A DNA stretch of 64,000 nucleotides from Callorhinus ursinus (GCF_003265705.1 NW_020312785.1:134263772-134327771); one strand, 5' to 3'; shown: positions 1-12,350, counted from the stretch's first letter. Translations and numbers: made by a program. The notes: generated from the sequence alone by a model not told the origin.

Positions 1-2042
1 AAAGCTTGAGCATTAGTAGTTAGGCAATACATTGTAATGACTGTTTCTAATGTACAAGTGTATACTTAAGAGACGGGAACACTGTAACACTTAAATAATT
101 AATAATGAATAATTAACATGTTCCACCAGAGAAATGGCTTCTATTATTTTTGGCCTATTGGGTGGTCTCCATTTATCTTTTTAAACAGCTTGATGATTTG
201 GAATCAAAATAGAGGGGAATGTGCATTTCCTCGGAAACTTTGTTTTTCCTCGCATATTTAGTGAGCCCCCTGAGCCTGAAGGCCTTTCAGAAACATACAC
301 TTTGTATTTATAGGCTCAGGTATCTATATGACCAAAAAAAAAATCTCTTTAACTGAAATATTTTATGTAAGGTCCTAAAAAAATACATTTTCAAAGACAG
401 AAGTCATTGCTATTCAGAGTATTTATTCCAAAGCAACTAGTTCATATTACTGACTCTTTAAAGTTAAGTTTCCCTAAGAATTCTTTCAGCCATTCAGATT
501 TTGAAATCACTTGAGGGGTGGTTTACATATATGCTTTGTTTTATTTCTTAAATTCCGTATCAATTTTGGTCTGGGCATATTATGGTGGAATTGCCTAGGA
601 GAAAAAGATTTGGTCATTTTGGTTTGCCCTGGGCCATCTAAACAGCTGTGTAAGCAGCAGGTCCTGGAAACACTGGGCTCACGACTTTTGGATATAATTC
701 AAGAATCAGCGTGACTTCACCACAGGACCTCACTCACTGCCTCTTACTGTTCCTTTGTGGTCATTCTGGAAGTCAGAATTCAATATGAATGCCTCTTGAG
801 AAATACTTTTAATGAACTATAAAAATCAGTAGTCTGAAGAGAAGGCCATTTCTGATACAGCGATTATACTCATTTCTGCACACCAATGCCAATTAAGGAC
901 TACAGATATGTCACAAGAAGGAGACACAACACTATTATTGCAACTACAGCTGAATTATGGCAGCTGACAGAACACATACCTGCAAGTTGGTGATTTCTCT
1001 TGAAAAGCAGAGGTCAGCCTCCTACACTTCACATTCTCCTTTCAAGTGCCCCTTCCATGAACTCTCCAGAATACTTTAATTTTAGATAATTGTTTTGATT
1101 TCATTGACCTAGTCATTGTTTTATCTTTTTTTTTTTTGGCCTCCTTTTGGAAGATTAAATATTTAAGACTATTTTTTTTTAGATTATGCATTTGCACAGC
1201 TTTTGAATTCTACTGAAATAAAATTGCTCTTAATGAAACATCTGAAAACATGAACAAACAGTGAATAAGCAGAGTTTTCTAGAATAATGATGCTATTGTT
1301 AAGTGATTGAATACTTGGGAGATTAATATCATGGTGTACTGGCATGTTGGTTAATTCTAGCCATAATTTAACAGTAAAACCTACTTAAGAAAGCAGGAGG
1401 CTGAACGGCTTGTCAGGCATAAGGCACACACATGGAGCGCAACACAATAACAAATTAAGCACTGTTTATATATAGACACGGTTGGTCTTATTTTTTTTTC
1501 TTAATCTGTGATTTAGGTAATAATTGCACTGTAATTTTAACTCTCTGTGCAGTTTGAATGTTCGCTTAATTGTTTTATTACCATTGTATTTACTGGTACT
1601 AATACAGGGTGCCAGGGAAATTTGGCTCTGTGTCCCAGAATCTTTATTTACATAAGACTGGCATTGATTTAGACTCGATAACACATATCCCATTTCCACT
1701 AGATAACTCTGAAATTGTTTGACCAAAGGCTATAGGGACATTTTAGGCCAAGTGAAAACGTATAATTAAATTTCTGAAGAGTTCTCACATTCTCTAAGCC
1801 AGGCTTTTCTTTCTCTTGCATATTTTACAGAATTCCCTAGATGAGACCAAAGTGCCTTTTACTCAAATTCTGGCATACTGTGCACTGTCTGCATGTATTA
1901 ATGATAGACCATGAGAAGGTATTAGCTGAAAGCTAAACAAATTCTTGCAAGAGGAGAAGAAAATAGGAGCCTCCCGTAAAGTTCCAACCTATCTTTCAGC
2001 TAATCAACTTTGGCAAATACAGAGTCTTATTAACTTGAAAGT
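1..2042. other. Intronic stretch, no recognised feature
   Basis: AT-rich unique-looking DNA with short T and A runs (1130-1137, 1172-1179, 1489-1499). No convincing exon, RNA or repeat was recognised. Short open frames near 511 and 1726 lack family features and splice support. Confidence 0.5.
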
Positions 2043-2055
2043 TATCTTGACTCTT

Positions 2056-2256
2056 TTTTTTTTTAAGATTTTATTTGTTTATTTGACAGAGAGAGAGAGT
2101 GATAGTGAGAGCAGGAACACAAGCAGGGGGAGTGGGAGAGGGAGAAGCAGGCTTCCCACTGAGCAGGGAGCCCAATGCGGAGCTCGATCCCAGGACCCCG
2201 GGATCATGACCTGAGCAGAAGGCAGATGCTTAACCACTGAGCCACCCAGGCGCCCC
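2056..2256 (-). mobile_element. Can-SINE, antisense
   Basis: The T-rich tail lies on the left and the tRNA-derived head, GGGCGCCTGGGTGGCTCAG on the minus strand, ends at 2256. A perfect 13-bp target-site duplication, TATCTTGACTCTT, flanks the copy at 2043-2055 and 2257-2269. The A/B-box region is intact, but this is a SINE body and not a tRNA gene. Confidence 0.95.
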
Positions 2257-2354
2257 TATCTTGACTCTTAATACAAAGTTAATTTCTTCTAGCTCTTAGG
2301 TTCAGCAAAAATGCACGGAATTACATGCCTTCTGTGTGTCTATGTGTCATAAAA

Positions 2355-2520
2355 CAGTGGGTTTATGGCAGCAGTGTGCATATGAAATTCCTGCGGATTT
2401 GCTAAAAAGTAGATTCTAAATCAGGAGGTCTGGGGTAGGGCTTCAAATTCTGCATTTGTAGGAAGCTCAAGGTGATGACTCTTCTGTGGCTCTGTAGACT
2501 GCACTTTGAAGAGCAAGGTC
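2355..2520. mobile_element. MER5-like hAT fragment
   Basis: Diverged match to the short non-autonomous MER5 type: a GCATATGAAATTCCTG-like start, a region on the pattern of 'loss of detail, GGGC..CTGCATTT', and an end at TGAAGAGCAAGG. Orientation and exact ends cannot be fixed by eye. Confidence 0.45.
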
Positions 2521-2524
2521 AGAA

Positions 2525-4035
2525 AACATGAGAAGTAAACATGTAACATCTTTTGTAGGTGGAAGAATTGGGCTTCAGAAAACATGTACAGATAGGCTAC
2601 TATTAACTTAAGGAACTGACAGTTTATTAGGACTTTTATCAGGGTAGAGGATAAATAAAGTTTAACTTCTTTGCCTTTTAAGTAAACTTTAACCTCTCAA
2701 AGAATGCTATTAGTCCTTTCAGCTGTTTTTTTTTTCTCCACGTTAATGTGGTGTCATATATGTATAATACAGAAATATATACAACAGTGGCAGTGATCTC
2801 AGGGTCATGATAGATTCCATAAATTGGGTTGCTTTTGTGGTTTTACAATGAATTTATGAGTCTGCCAGCCGTCCACAGGCTACATTGTTGATGTTCTTGA
2901 AATTTTCCATCCTTTGTCAAGGAAGGGTAAACCAGAAGATCTTCACGTTCTCCGAATTTTGTGGTGGCAGATCCCCCAGAAGGCTTGTGGCTTGATAGAA
3001 CTTAAGCTTGTTTAGATAACCATACACAATACCCATATGTTACCTCCCTAAAGCCTCAACTTTTTATATAGACATTACACTTGGGAAAACATCATGGGAT
3101 GTATCCTAATCTGGAATAAGTTAAGTGGCTGATCCTGAGGACTCAGTACAATACAGTAACTCTGTAGGACTTGGGTTTTTGGGCTTTCCAGTATAGACAG
3201 TACTATGATTTCTTATGTCGTATATCAGAAATGACTCGAATTAAGAGAAACATTTATTTTAGCTCTTAATTTTGTCTCTATGGCAACAGCAGGAAACATA
3301 GTTTCATTTTGACTGTTAAAGGCTGATTATTTGAATTATTTCAATAATTATTTATTTAACTAGTTTATTTTGTATGGAGTCAGTTTTCTGGGCTAGAAGA
3401 GTCTTCTCCAGACCTAATGTAAATTGCCTCAAGTTGACTGAAATCTTGTGGAGACAGAACCTTGTAAGGAACAAGTATTTGGAAACATGGGTGTTCTCTA
3501 GATAATGTTATTTTTCAGCTGCTATTCTTGCCTGTATATATTTAAAGTTACACATACATATACAGTTTCAACATTTTGCTTCAAAGCATGGTAAATTATA
3601 GAGACATAACAGGACATAATATTACCAACATTTACCTTTTCTAAAAAATCAGACCATATATTGGAACTAGCTCGCAACTCAATGAAGTTACAGTGTATTG
3701 ATTCTCAGAAATAGCAGAAAGGTATGCCTGGTGACTTTGCCTAATTTACATTTACCCATCAAGTTTCATTAACGCATTGTTTACTAACCTGTAAAACTTG
3801 GCAATCTTACAAAGGATGATGGTATTTTATTCTCAGTTGTTTAGGAAATGTTATAGAAGTCTGCAACATTAAACGTTGGAAAGGTTGTGAAGAACCTAGT
3901 ATTCTGCTGGTGATCCACCACTTTGAGAAACAACACATGTTCTGCATGCCTCCTCCACTGCCCTCCTGAACATAGAGCCTCGCAAAACTCTTGCACATTT
4001 GCACTAGTAAATAGATATGAAACTAGTAATAACAA
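2525..4035. other. Intronic stretch, no recognised feature
   Basis: Unique-looking AT-rich DNA. Two overlapping antisense open frames near 3807-4038 have no family features. Confidence 0.45.
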
Positions 4036-4039
4036 CAAT

Positions 4040-4510
4040 GTTTATAATGGGAAAAATAAAGAGATGTGTGTGGATCAAACTAAGTGAAAAAAGGACCACT
4101 GTAAAGAAATGATGAATTATTTATTCAAAGGAATACCATAACACAGTGAAAATAAAAGAATTGCAGTCCCTTGCATCAACATGGTTGAATTCATGATTTA
4201 AAATGAGAAAAATAACATAAAATAAAATATTAAGTGAAAACAAGCAAGTTGCAGTAAACTATGTAAACTACGATTCATTCAAGTAAAGTTCTAACCTGAA
4301 CAAACCTAAACAATATCTATCATATATGTATGATAAAACAATAGAGAAAAGCAAGGGATATTTTATTACAGAAAATAGGGTAATGATTATCTATGGAGGG
4401 AAGTGTAGGAAATGGGGTTAGAGAGAGGCAAGCAAGATATTTCACAATTAAAACTAATAATTAATTTCTTAAGCATATAATGTGTATTCATCTAAAGTTT
4501 TACATCTTTT
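4040..4510 (+). mobile_element. Old LINE-1 3' end, sense
   Basis: Diverged L1 3' region. The order of pieces (GGAATACCATAACACAGTGA, CATCAACATGG, AAGTGAAAACAAGCAAGTTGCAG, then AAAGCAAGGGATA and a GGGTAATGATTATCTATGGAGG block) follows the end of L1M-type elements. No open reading frame remains. Confidence 0.65.
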
Positions 4511-5408
4511 ACATGTGTAATAAATAATCTTTCCCATATTCAATATTCATTTGTATACTTATTAATATATTTACCTAAATTCATATATAATTTAATGATA
4601 TATACAATTTTATGTAATATGTAATTGCAATTAAAATAAACATATCCATTATTTTTAATTTGAGTTCTAATAAATTCAGTATCCTGAATTATAATAAATT
4701 ATGATGCAAATAAAACAAGACAGGGTTTGGATATATACACTAAAATCTAAAAATAAAAAAATCCATGACTAACCACCGCTTTTACTTTTTGAGTACAATA
4801 TGATAAATGATAGTGATGCATATCTTAAGTTTTTAAAATGTCTGTTTGTTTTTTAAAATGCAATTTGGTGGTAAATTCTTTAAAATCCTATTATACTGCC
4901 ATATAATAGGAAGTTGAAGTTTCATAGTGTCAAAGATTCCTCCGAGTATTTCGAAGAAACGTCACCTATGTACAGTGAATGAATTATCTCAGTGTATCAA
5001 CAACCTTAAATAGAAATACTACTTATTTCCCAAATAAGATTAAATCTTTTTTAGTGACCCCACTGTTGAGGCTGTAGGAAGAGACCTCTCTACAAGCACA
5101 CATACACAGAGACACACAAACATACAGATCTCAATGCTTTCTCATGTTGTTTTTTGAGAACCATGTAATTTCTAAGAGGAAACAATGAATGTTAGCTCCA
5201 AAGATACTTGTAGCAATATTAATTCTAAAACAGGCAACAGACACATACATTGGTAGGTGTCAGCTGCCCCCACCTTTAGTCTTTGAAAGTTGCTTGTTAT
5301 GCCAACATATAGTGGACTGATGATATATATACTTGAAACAAAAACGAGAATAGAAATGCAGTACATGAGCTGTCACCTTTACATTCCTGAGGATAGTCTT
5401 TGGTACTT
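4511..5408. other. AT-rich intronic stretch
   Basis: Strongly AT-rich between about 4510 and 4760, possibly a decayed continuation of the L1 tail. The remainder shows no recognised feature. Confidence 0.4.
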
Positions 5409-5419
5409 AATAACTTATT

Positions 5420-5607
5420 TTTTTTTAAAGATTTGATTTATTTATTCATGAGAGACAGACAGAGAGAGAGAGAGAGAGAGAGAGAGGCAGAGGGAGAAGC
5501 AGGCTCCCAAGGAGCAGGGAGCCCGATGCGGGACCCGATCCCAGGACGCTGGGATCATGACCTGAGCCGAAGGCAGACGCTTAACCATCTGAGCCACCCA
5601 GGCGCCC
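5420..5607 (-). mobile_element. Can-SINE, antisense
   Basis: Flanked by the 11-bp duplication AATAACTTATT (5409-5419 and 5608-5618). A pure (GA)n run of about 25 bp sits at 5461-5486, where the CT-rich part of the SINE has expanded. The body is close to the young arctoid type with the CGGCTCAGGTCATGATCCCAG block. Confidence 0.93.
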
Positions 5608-5618
5608 AATAACTTATT

Positions 5619-6690
5619 CTTAATAATTTCTTAACTAATTAAGAAATAAGCTAATGAGTTAATTAATTGCTGAGTTAGTGATAATAAAGATTCCCTTTTA
5701 AGTATGTACTTTACAAACCACCCAGTGAGGATCACTACTTTTTTCATACCTGCTTGTCTGTGTGTGGCTTACATTGTTAACATTTTCTAACAGTAGTGAA
5801 AGGATTTTTGTGTTAAATACATTGATTTTGGCATTGCTTATTCTTAAAAGTCATATAGAAAGTCCTTAAAAGCCTTAGTACTGGATACAAGATTATATAC
5901 GTGGTATGACTATCTGAAACACATAAATAAGAACAAACATATGTAGAAAAGGAAATTAACCAACATAGTAAGTGTTTGTGTGGTAGTGATATGAATAATT
6001 TCATCTTCCTATTTTTTCCTACATTTTCCAAATCTGACTTTATGAGATATATTACCTCTATAATGGAGAAAATAATCAACTTATTAAAATGTCAGTACTC
6101 AGGTGAGGAGTGGGCTAAAGACTATTAATAGAATTTTAATTTTATGGGCATGAAATGTAGTTTTTCATTACATTTAGTGTTAAGAAAAGCAGAACCAATT
6201 ATGCTTTCATGCATATGAAAAATATATGCCATCTAAATGTATCAACTTTTACTTTGGCTTACCAGTGGTTAACTTTTAAGACAAGTGAACAAGAGGCCTC
6301 CTCCTGAGCAGAATATGTTCTATCTTGTCTGTATAGATGCATCTAGGTGAATTCCTGCTGTGTAATGCACATCTGTAACCATAGCACTTGTGGGGAACAG
6401 CTGAATTTTTCTTACATTTTCCTTTTAGCCCATGACCTTCTCAAGTGTCATAGGTGTGTTCTTTTTCATGCAAAACTTTTCCCCAGTGGAATGAAAGGAA
6501 TGCACTCAGGAATGTATGTCTGTGTGTACCTGCAGTAGTAGTGGGCAGGGTTAAGGCAAATGAACCAGAAGTCACCAAGTTTAACAAACTTTGTAATCTG
6601 TGCAATTTATTAATTATGCTTTTTGGAATGTCTTTATAAACTCAGCCTGAATTTTCTGACCATTAAATAATTGAAAGATTGATCATTTCC
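5619..6690. other. Intronic stretch, no recognised feature
   Basis: Begins with an AT-rich TAATTAAGAAATAAG-type tract at 5620-5670, then unique-looking DNA. Short open frames at 5813-6079 (antisense) and 6347-6639 carry no domain. Confidence 0.4.
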
Positions 6691-6694
6691 CCAG

Positions 6695-6835
6695 CAACTA
6701 CTGTTTGAGTATCTACTATAAGTTTTTCATTAAGCCAGAGTGCTTAACATGCCTTCTTTTATTGTCTTCCCACCCACCTGGTGTGATAGTTATATGTATT
6801 TTACACATACTTTAAAAAGTACTATGGATAATACC
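6695..6835 (-). mobile_element. Possible MIR fragment, antisense
   Basis: TGAGTATCTACTATAAG, AGTGCTTAACATGCCTTC and ATTTTACACATA follow the order of the MIR core read in reverse, at low identity. Confidence 0.35.
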
Positions 6836-6839
6836 GAGA

Positions 6840-7795
6840 ATATATAAAGCAAATAATCATCACATCGGTAATTGGACTTCACCATTGATTTATGTTATTA
6901 TGAATTATTTGAATATCCACTGGACAGTGGACATCCTGCTATTGATCCAAGGACTGGATCCTTTGGGATGACACAGAGCAGCTTTATCCAGTATACCTCT
7001 CACAATTTAATGTAGAGATTGATGTGTTGACAAAAAAAAAAAAAATGTGTTCTTATCCACTTTGTTTTGTAAGTGTTTACAATCAAGGATAAGAGAATTA
7101 CTTTAAATTAAAGTTGGGCTTGATTCTCATCTTTTCTGCTTTTTGTCTGTGTGAGCTTTAAAAAAAAAAAATTCCCTTCATGGGACTGCTTCTTTCTACA
7201 TTATATGGTTTAGTCTATTTTTCCCATTGTGAGTTCTGATCTTTTTTTTTTTTAATGAAGCAGTGGCAGTCTTGTATTACTTAATCACAGAGATGCATTT
7301 TTAAATGTGATGAAGCTCAGAAAGATTCCACAGACAGCTCAAGACTATCATTCTTTTACAGACAAACCTCCCTGGGAAATGTCATTGAGTTCCTTGCATT
7401 AGGCTCTTCCTCATACCAATAGTAAAAACTGTGTATCCATTAAAAAGCTTAGAGCAGCTCCAATCCTATATGAAATTTGTCTTTCGGTATTTTACCTCAC
7501 TTTCTTCCTTGAGTCTCTTTGTAGATTTAAAATAATATAATGCCATAAAACACTTTACAGTAAAGATTTTAAAGCTATGTCTTAGTTTGGCTCCTGAGTG
7601 ATGTTATAGCTCACTCTCTTTTTGAATGAGATGCAGTGAATGTGCCGAATATAAGATATAAAAAGGGATGTACCATCATCCGTAGGATATACACTTTGCT
7701 GTGTTGCAAAGTGGGAGATATATCTCTGCCTAGATGCACTTGACCCTCATTGCCATGTGATTGTCTTGTCTGATGTTAGGGGTAAGATATAGAGT
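6840..7795. other. Intronic stretch with homopolymer runs
   Basis: Holds A runs at 7032-7044 and 7160-7170 and a T run at 7243-7253. Nothing else recognised. Confidence 0.4.
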
Positions 7796-7799
7796 ATCA

Positions 7800-7935
7800 A
7801 CTCATTTATTCATCCATCTACTAAACACTTATTGAGTGAGTTCTGTATGTAAGGCCAGGAATATAAAATGAATAAGACCTAATCCCTACCCTTGAATAAC
7901 TCATCCTCAATATAAGGACAGGAAAAGTTATAATA
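7800..7935 (-). mobile_element. L2 3'-end fragment, antisense
   Basis: The order ATTCATCCATCTACTAAACA, CTTATTGAGTGAGTTCTGTATG, GGAATATAAAATGAATAAG, CCCTACCCTTG matches the reverse of the L2 3' terminus. Confidence 0.55.
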
Positions 7936-8190
7936 CAGAACTATACAATGCATATTGCATTTTTGTCATTGATACCATTGATGATACTATGCCCTGGCTA
8001 ATAGAGATAAACTCAATGTCTGTTGGATTATAACCAACATTGAAATTAGCTGCTTGGGGAAGAGAGAAAAGGCATAAGAAAGATGTGATATGAGCTAAGA
8101 TGAGTAGGATGAGGGTAGTGACACAGAAAATCTAGGAGGAAATTTGTATGAAGCTAAGTGACCATGGCAGGATTGGGAATTACTATTTTA

Positions 8191-8387
8191 AAGATTTTAT
8201 TTATTTATTTAGAGAGAGAGAACATGAGCATGAGCTGGGGTAGAGGCAGAGGGAGAAGGAGAGAGAGAGAATCTCAAGCAGACACCGTGCTGCACATGAA
8301 GCCCGAGGCAGGGCTTGATCTCATACCCCGTGAGATCACGAACTGAGCCAAAAATGCTTAACCAACTGAGCTACCCAGGCACTCTGT
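8191..8387 (-). mobile_element. Can-SINE, antisense (older copy)
   Basis: Flanked by a 14-bp duplication with one mismatch, GAATTACTATTTTA (8177-8190) against GAATTATTATTTTA (8388-8401). The body is of the older type (AAAATGCTTAACC head region, GATCTCA core) and carries more changes than the young copies. Confidence 0.9.
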
Positions 8388-8401
8388 GAATTATTATTTT
8401 A

Positions 8402-8950
8402 ACAGCAATCAGCACCATCACAAAACTTTTCTGAGAACCTGATTATGCACTTTGGTAACAGGGGATACAGTGGAAACCAAGAGTGTGCACTCCTCAGCTC
8501 AATGCCACTGCTTCTGAAATATGGCCCTCGAAATGGTTACATATACTATACATTTGATATAGTTTTTTTCTTAATACTATTGAGGCCATAGATGATGTCA
8601 GGATTTTCAGAATCTGAGGTTTGATATCTTCCCCCAAATAGCAAATGCAAATTCTGCTGCAAAGCTACGTTTTTCATTATCCATTCAGTTGATGTTAGAT
8701 TTACAGTTCTACTAGAATGTGCTATATGTTGTGAAGTCACAAGCTTCTTTAAGAAATGTTTCTTTAGAAGTGAGTTCTAACAATCAAGGATGAATGTCTG
8801 GCTATACTATTTCCAGTGAATGTTGGTCATTCCTCTGCCTTTTAGGGGCTTAATTATGTCCAACATCTGCAAAAGACTTAAGTGTTTTTGTGGCCCTTTG
8901 GTGGGCCAGAGGACTGACTTTTATCCAGGCTTGTTCATTATGTACTGATG
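8402..8950. other. Intronic stretch, no recognised feature
   Basis: Unique-looking DNA. A weak MER5-like TTCTGAAATATGGCCC stretch near 8512 is too short to call. Confidence 0.35.
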
Positions 8951-8954
8951 ACAG

Positions 8955-9185
8955 TGTGGTATCAAAGAAAGAGTAAGGATTTTGTAGCCAAATACACCTG
9001 AGTTTGAATGTAATCAGTATAATTCAATAGCTGTCAACTTGGACAAATAACAATACAGCTAACTTCTTTTTTTCATCTTTAAAAAATGAGAATAATAATA
9101 TCAACTTCTTAAGGAGTTATAATTTGGAATAAAAGATCTAATTTACTCTGTGTAGTGACTGGCATGTAGCAAGTGTTCAGTTTAT
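8955..9185 (+). mobile_element. MIR, sense
   Basis: GTGTGGTATCAAAGAAAGAG, TTGTAGCCAAATACACCTGAG, TTCATCTTTAAAAAATGAG, AATAATATCAACTTC, and GTGACTGGCATGTAGCAAG follow the full MIR order from the tRNA-like part to the 3' end. Confidence 0.65.
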
Positions 9186-9461
9186 AGCATGTATATATGT
9201 GTTTGTATATAAATGTAGTCCAGTGTTTCTGATATAGAAAACATTGGCAGGTCCATAAAGGTAACTTAAAAATCAACAGATTTTCGGAGAGGATGATTAT
9301 TCACCAAGCTCTATACTAGATATTTTGGAGGATGATCAGAGAAGCATAGAACATTATCTGGACCTCTGAAAAATCCAGGTCTGGTTGAAGAGACAATCTC
9401 CTAGAGAATAAGCAGATAATATCACAAAACAATAAGACAATAACAATGATAATAATAATAT

Positions 9462-9654
9462 ATTTTTAAAGATTTTATTTATTTATTTGAGAGAGAAAGA
9501 ATGAGAGATAGAGAGCACGAGAGGGAAGAGGGTCAGAGGGAGAAGTAGACTCCCTGCTGAGCAGGGAGCCCGATGTGGGACTCGATCCCGGGACTCCAGG
9601 ATCATGACCTGAGCCGAAGGCAGTCGCTTAACCAACTGAGCCACCCAGGCGTCC
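9462..9654 (-). mobile_element. Can-SINE, antisense (young GAGTC-type)
   Basis: Flanked by a perfect 16-bp duplication, ATGATAATAATAATAT (9446-9461 and 9655-9670), though part of it is an AAT repeat. The minus strand carries the ATCCTGGAGTCCCGGGATCGAGTCCC variant block (two overlapping parts). The body is very similar to the copy at 54703. Confidence 0.95.
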
Positions 9655-9781
9655 ATGATAATAATAATATTAATACCAGGTGATTTTATGCAGGCTGTGA
9701 GCACAACTATTCAGATTTGGGAGAAATAGCTGGTGGACAAGAAAGTCAGAACAGGTAGTTTACCCTTGAAGGGCCTATGTT

Positions 9782-9983
9782 TGTTTGTTTGTTTGCTTTT
9801 TTAAAGATTTATTTATTTAGTTGACACACAGAGAGAGAAAGTACACAAGTAGGTGGAGTGGCAGGCAGAAAAGCAGGTTTCCAGATGAGCAGAGAACCCG
9901 ACATGAGGCTCGATCCCAGAACTCTGGGATCACAACCTGAGCTAAAGGCAGACGCTTAACCGACTGAGCCACCCAGGTGCCCC
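9782..9983 (-). mobile_element. Can-SINE, antisense
   Basis: A 15-bp duplication, TGAAGGGCCTATGTT, flanks it at 9767-9781 and 9984-9998. The tail on the left is (TTTG)n followed by T6. It lies only about 130 bp from the previous SINE, in the same orientation but from a different, more diverged source. Confidence 0.93.
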
Positions 9984-9999
9984 TGAAGGGCCTATGTTA

Positions 10000-10545
10000 T
10001 TTAGACAGAGAATCAGAGGCTGGAAGACATCAGTGGCAACATCACAAAGTGATAGTCCTCAGGTTCACTCTATGTCCAAGAGCTGTTTTATTTAGTTTTC
10101 ACATTGTTTTACAAAACCCTAAGCCTTAAACTTCGAAAAGTCAGGAAATTTTGCTAAAAAATAAAGGTTTCTTTTCAAAAAAATCAGAAATCTTGGCATC
10201 ATTGGGATCATATTCCTTCATGATAACAATGGCTGCAGATGAAAAGCAGATGCCCCTTCAACTGGGGCTGGAGCTCTCCAGTTCACTGTAATCTCCACCC
10301 TGTGAACATTTTGCTACTTTCTTCTTCCCTAGAAATATTTTCAGAGAAGGAAGAAAACAGAATATATGAGTTCAGCTTTGCTGTGCCATTTGAGAGGACC
10401 ATTCAACACCCAAGGGGAAATATCAAATAATTCTAACTGGAGATTCTGGACTGAGGTTTCAGGGTAAAGGGAGATCCAGAGAGGGAAATGTCAGCGTGAC
10501 ACACAAAAAAATGGGAGTTCAAAGCATGGTAACAAAAGATATTTC
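10000..10545. other. Intronic stretch, no recognised feature
   Basis: Unique-looking DNA. A 63-codon open frame near 10239 has no family features. Confidence 0.35.
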
Positions 10546-10549
10546 TAAT

Positions 10550-10745
10550 GTAATGGTTCTCATAATGTAGCCCTTGGACCAGCAATTCAGCCTCACCCAT
10601 GAACTCGTTAGACATTCAAATTCTTGTGCCTAATCCCAGATAATTCCAGACAAGCTGAATAGGAAACTCTGAGGCTGGGGCTTAGAGTTATAAGAAGCCG
10701 TATGGATGATTCTGATGCATGCTATTTTTGAGAATTACCAGTGGA
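10550..10745. mobile_element. MER5-like hAT fragment
   Basis: TAATGGTTCTCATAATGTAG start, CCTTGGACCAGCAATTCAG, GAAACTCTGAGGCTGGGGC, TGATTCTGATGCATGC, and TTGAGAATTACCAGTGG end. The inverted TGGTTCTCA / GAGAATTACCA ends fit the terminal inverted repeats of MER5-type elements. Confidence 0.65.
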
Positions 10746-10749
10746 GTGG

Positions 10750-11410
10750 ATACTGTAGCACCCAAACACAAGTGGGTTGAGGATTAAGCTTGAGGTACAC
10801 CCACTTTTAGGAACCTGGAGGAGGAGAAGGGGTGAGTGAAGGAGATAAAGGAATATTTGTCTGCAATGTAGGAAGATAAGAACCAGGTCAGTGTAATGCA
10901 TGGGACCCTAGAAAAGAATGTTTCAAGAGGAAGGTTTTTAAGAGGGCTAACTGATCACCCCCCCTGCAAAAAAGAGGGTTAAATGATAGTGAGAAGTCAA
11001 GGATGATGATAACAGATTATTTTATTTCTTAAGAAGTTACTAGTTAATTTTCAAAGTTCTATTCCAATAGATAAAAGCCAGTATTTAGGAGTTAAGTAAA
11101 AAATAGATAATGAAAATAAAGAAGTAGCCTGGGCAGAGCAATCATTTCAGAAAAGACTGGCAGGGAATGCAAAGAGATGATAGTGTGTGGAAAGAGAGGG
11201 TCTGCAAGTGTGCAAGGGCAGGCAGAGGGGAAGGAGCCCTGGCACCAGGAAAAAGGTTAAGTTTCAGAAAAACATAGGTGATATATAGGGAAATAAGGGC
11301 AGAGACAGTTGTGGCAGCGATGAATGGGACTTGGAGGAGAGAAAAGGAGGAGTGGTGACTCTCTTTTTGAGAGAGGACAGTGGCAGGAGGAGCTAGGGCT
11401 GAGAGACAGC
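10750..11410. other. Purine-rich stretch, possibly old repeat
   Basis: GGAG/AGAA-rich DNA resembling in style the unclassified ancient repeat described at 42000, but too diverged to align by eye. Confidence 0.3.
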
Positions 11411-11417
11411 ATACTGA

Positions 11418-11665
11418 AGTTTTGGCAGACCATGTGCTCTGAGGTCAGCCTGCCTGGGACTGGATTCTGCTTTTGCTACTTCCTGGTCATGTGATCTGGG
11501 GGAAGTTACTTAAGTCTCTGTCTCAATGTCCTTATTTGTAGACTATAGCTAGTGATAGAGCCTAACACACGGGGTTATTGTGATGATTGACAAGAGTGGA
11601 TATATTTAGAAAGCTGAGAACAAGTTCTGGCCCATAGAAAGTGCTATAAAAGTGTCAACTAAATA
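11418..11665 (+). mobile_element. MIR, sense
   Basis: Near full-length: GTCAGCCTGCCTGGGACTGG, TGCTACTTCCTGGTCATGTG, GGAAGTTACTTAAGTCTCTG, CAATGTCCTTATTTGTAGAC, GGGTTATTGTGATGATTGAC and GGCCCATAGAAAGTGCTATA in consensus order. Confidence 0.8.
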
Positions 11666-11669
11666 AAAC

Positions 11670-12255
11670 ACATCGGAATGGTGATTAGAGCAGTTTTAAA
11701 GGGGAGACCCATGAATTCTTGACAAGATGACTTTGCTTCTGATAAAAGAGGTATTTAAAATCTCTCGAATCTAAAAACCACTTACAGAAAAGACCTTGAG
11801 ACTTGGTAGTACAGGATTGGGTTCTTGAAAACAAAATGGCACAGGAAGTAGAGTACTGTTCACAGTCAAGTATGCATGAGTAAACCAGGAACTGACAGCA
11901 GTGAAAACCAAGGAATGCCAGGTCAAGGGGTAGTAGACCAAGTACAATGACTCGTTAGCTGATGGCCCGGGAAGGAGAAACTAGAAAATGGGTAGGTCTG
12001 GGGTTCTGAACTAAACCAGTAGATGCTGGTGCAAAGTTAGAAGGTAAAAGTCTTTGGGAAGATGGCGGGGGGTGGGAGCGCGGGCAGCATTGACATGGCT
12101 GAGTCTGGAGAACAGGCTGAACAAGTCATTAGGGATTGCCAGGAGGAGACTGAGCAAGTGAAGAAGAAATTGTGAATTGACTCGGAGTATAAATGAGAAG
12201 CCATATGAGTGCTAAGGCACGTACTTCCTAAGTGGGTTTTGCTGGCTCTATCAAA
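11670..12255. other. Intronic stretch with a GC-rich YY1-like spot
   Basis: Mostly unclassified. A short CpG-containing, G-rich tract at 12059-12095 opens with AAGATGGCGG, the YY1 core motif. An ATG there opens a frame of about 39 codons to a TGA near 12176, with no recognised product. Confidence 0.35.
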
Positions 12256-12260
12256 GTCAA

Positions 12261-12350
12261 GGGCAGCTGGCTGGCTTAGTCAGTAGAGTATTTGACTTTT
12301 GATCACAGGGTCCTGAGTTCGAGCCCCACATGTGGTGTAGTTTACTTAAA
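12261..12350 (+). mobile_element. tRNA-related SINE head without the CT-rich tail
   Basis: Reads GGCTGGCTTAGTCAGTAGAG, then GACTTTTGATCACAGGGTCC and TGAGTTCGAGCCCCACATG, i.e. A box and B box of a tRNA-Lys-like head, followed by GTGTAGTTTACTTAAAAAC. It lacks the second half of a Can-SINE and seems an older, short variant. A functional tRNA is unlikely because the acceptor stem does not close. Confidence 0.75.

Noticed and set aside
12261..12350. tRNA gene
   Set aside because: Has A- and B-box-like parts but the stems do not pair and it matches a tRNA-derived SINE head.
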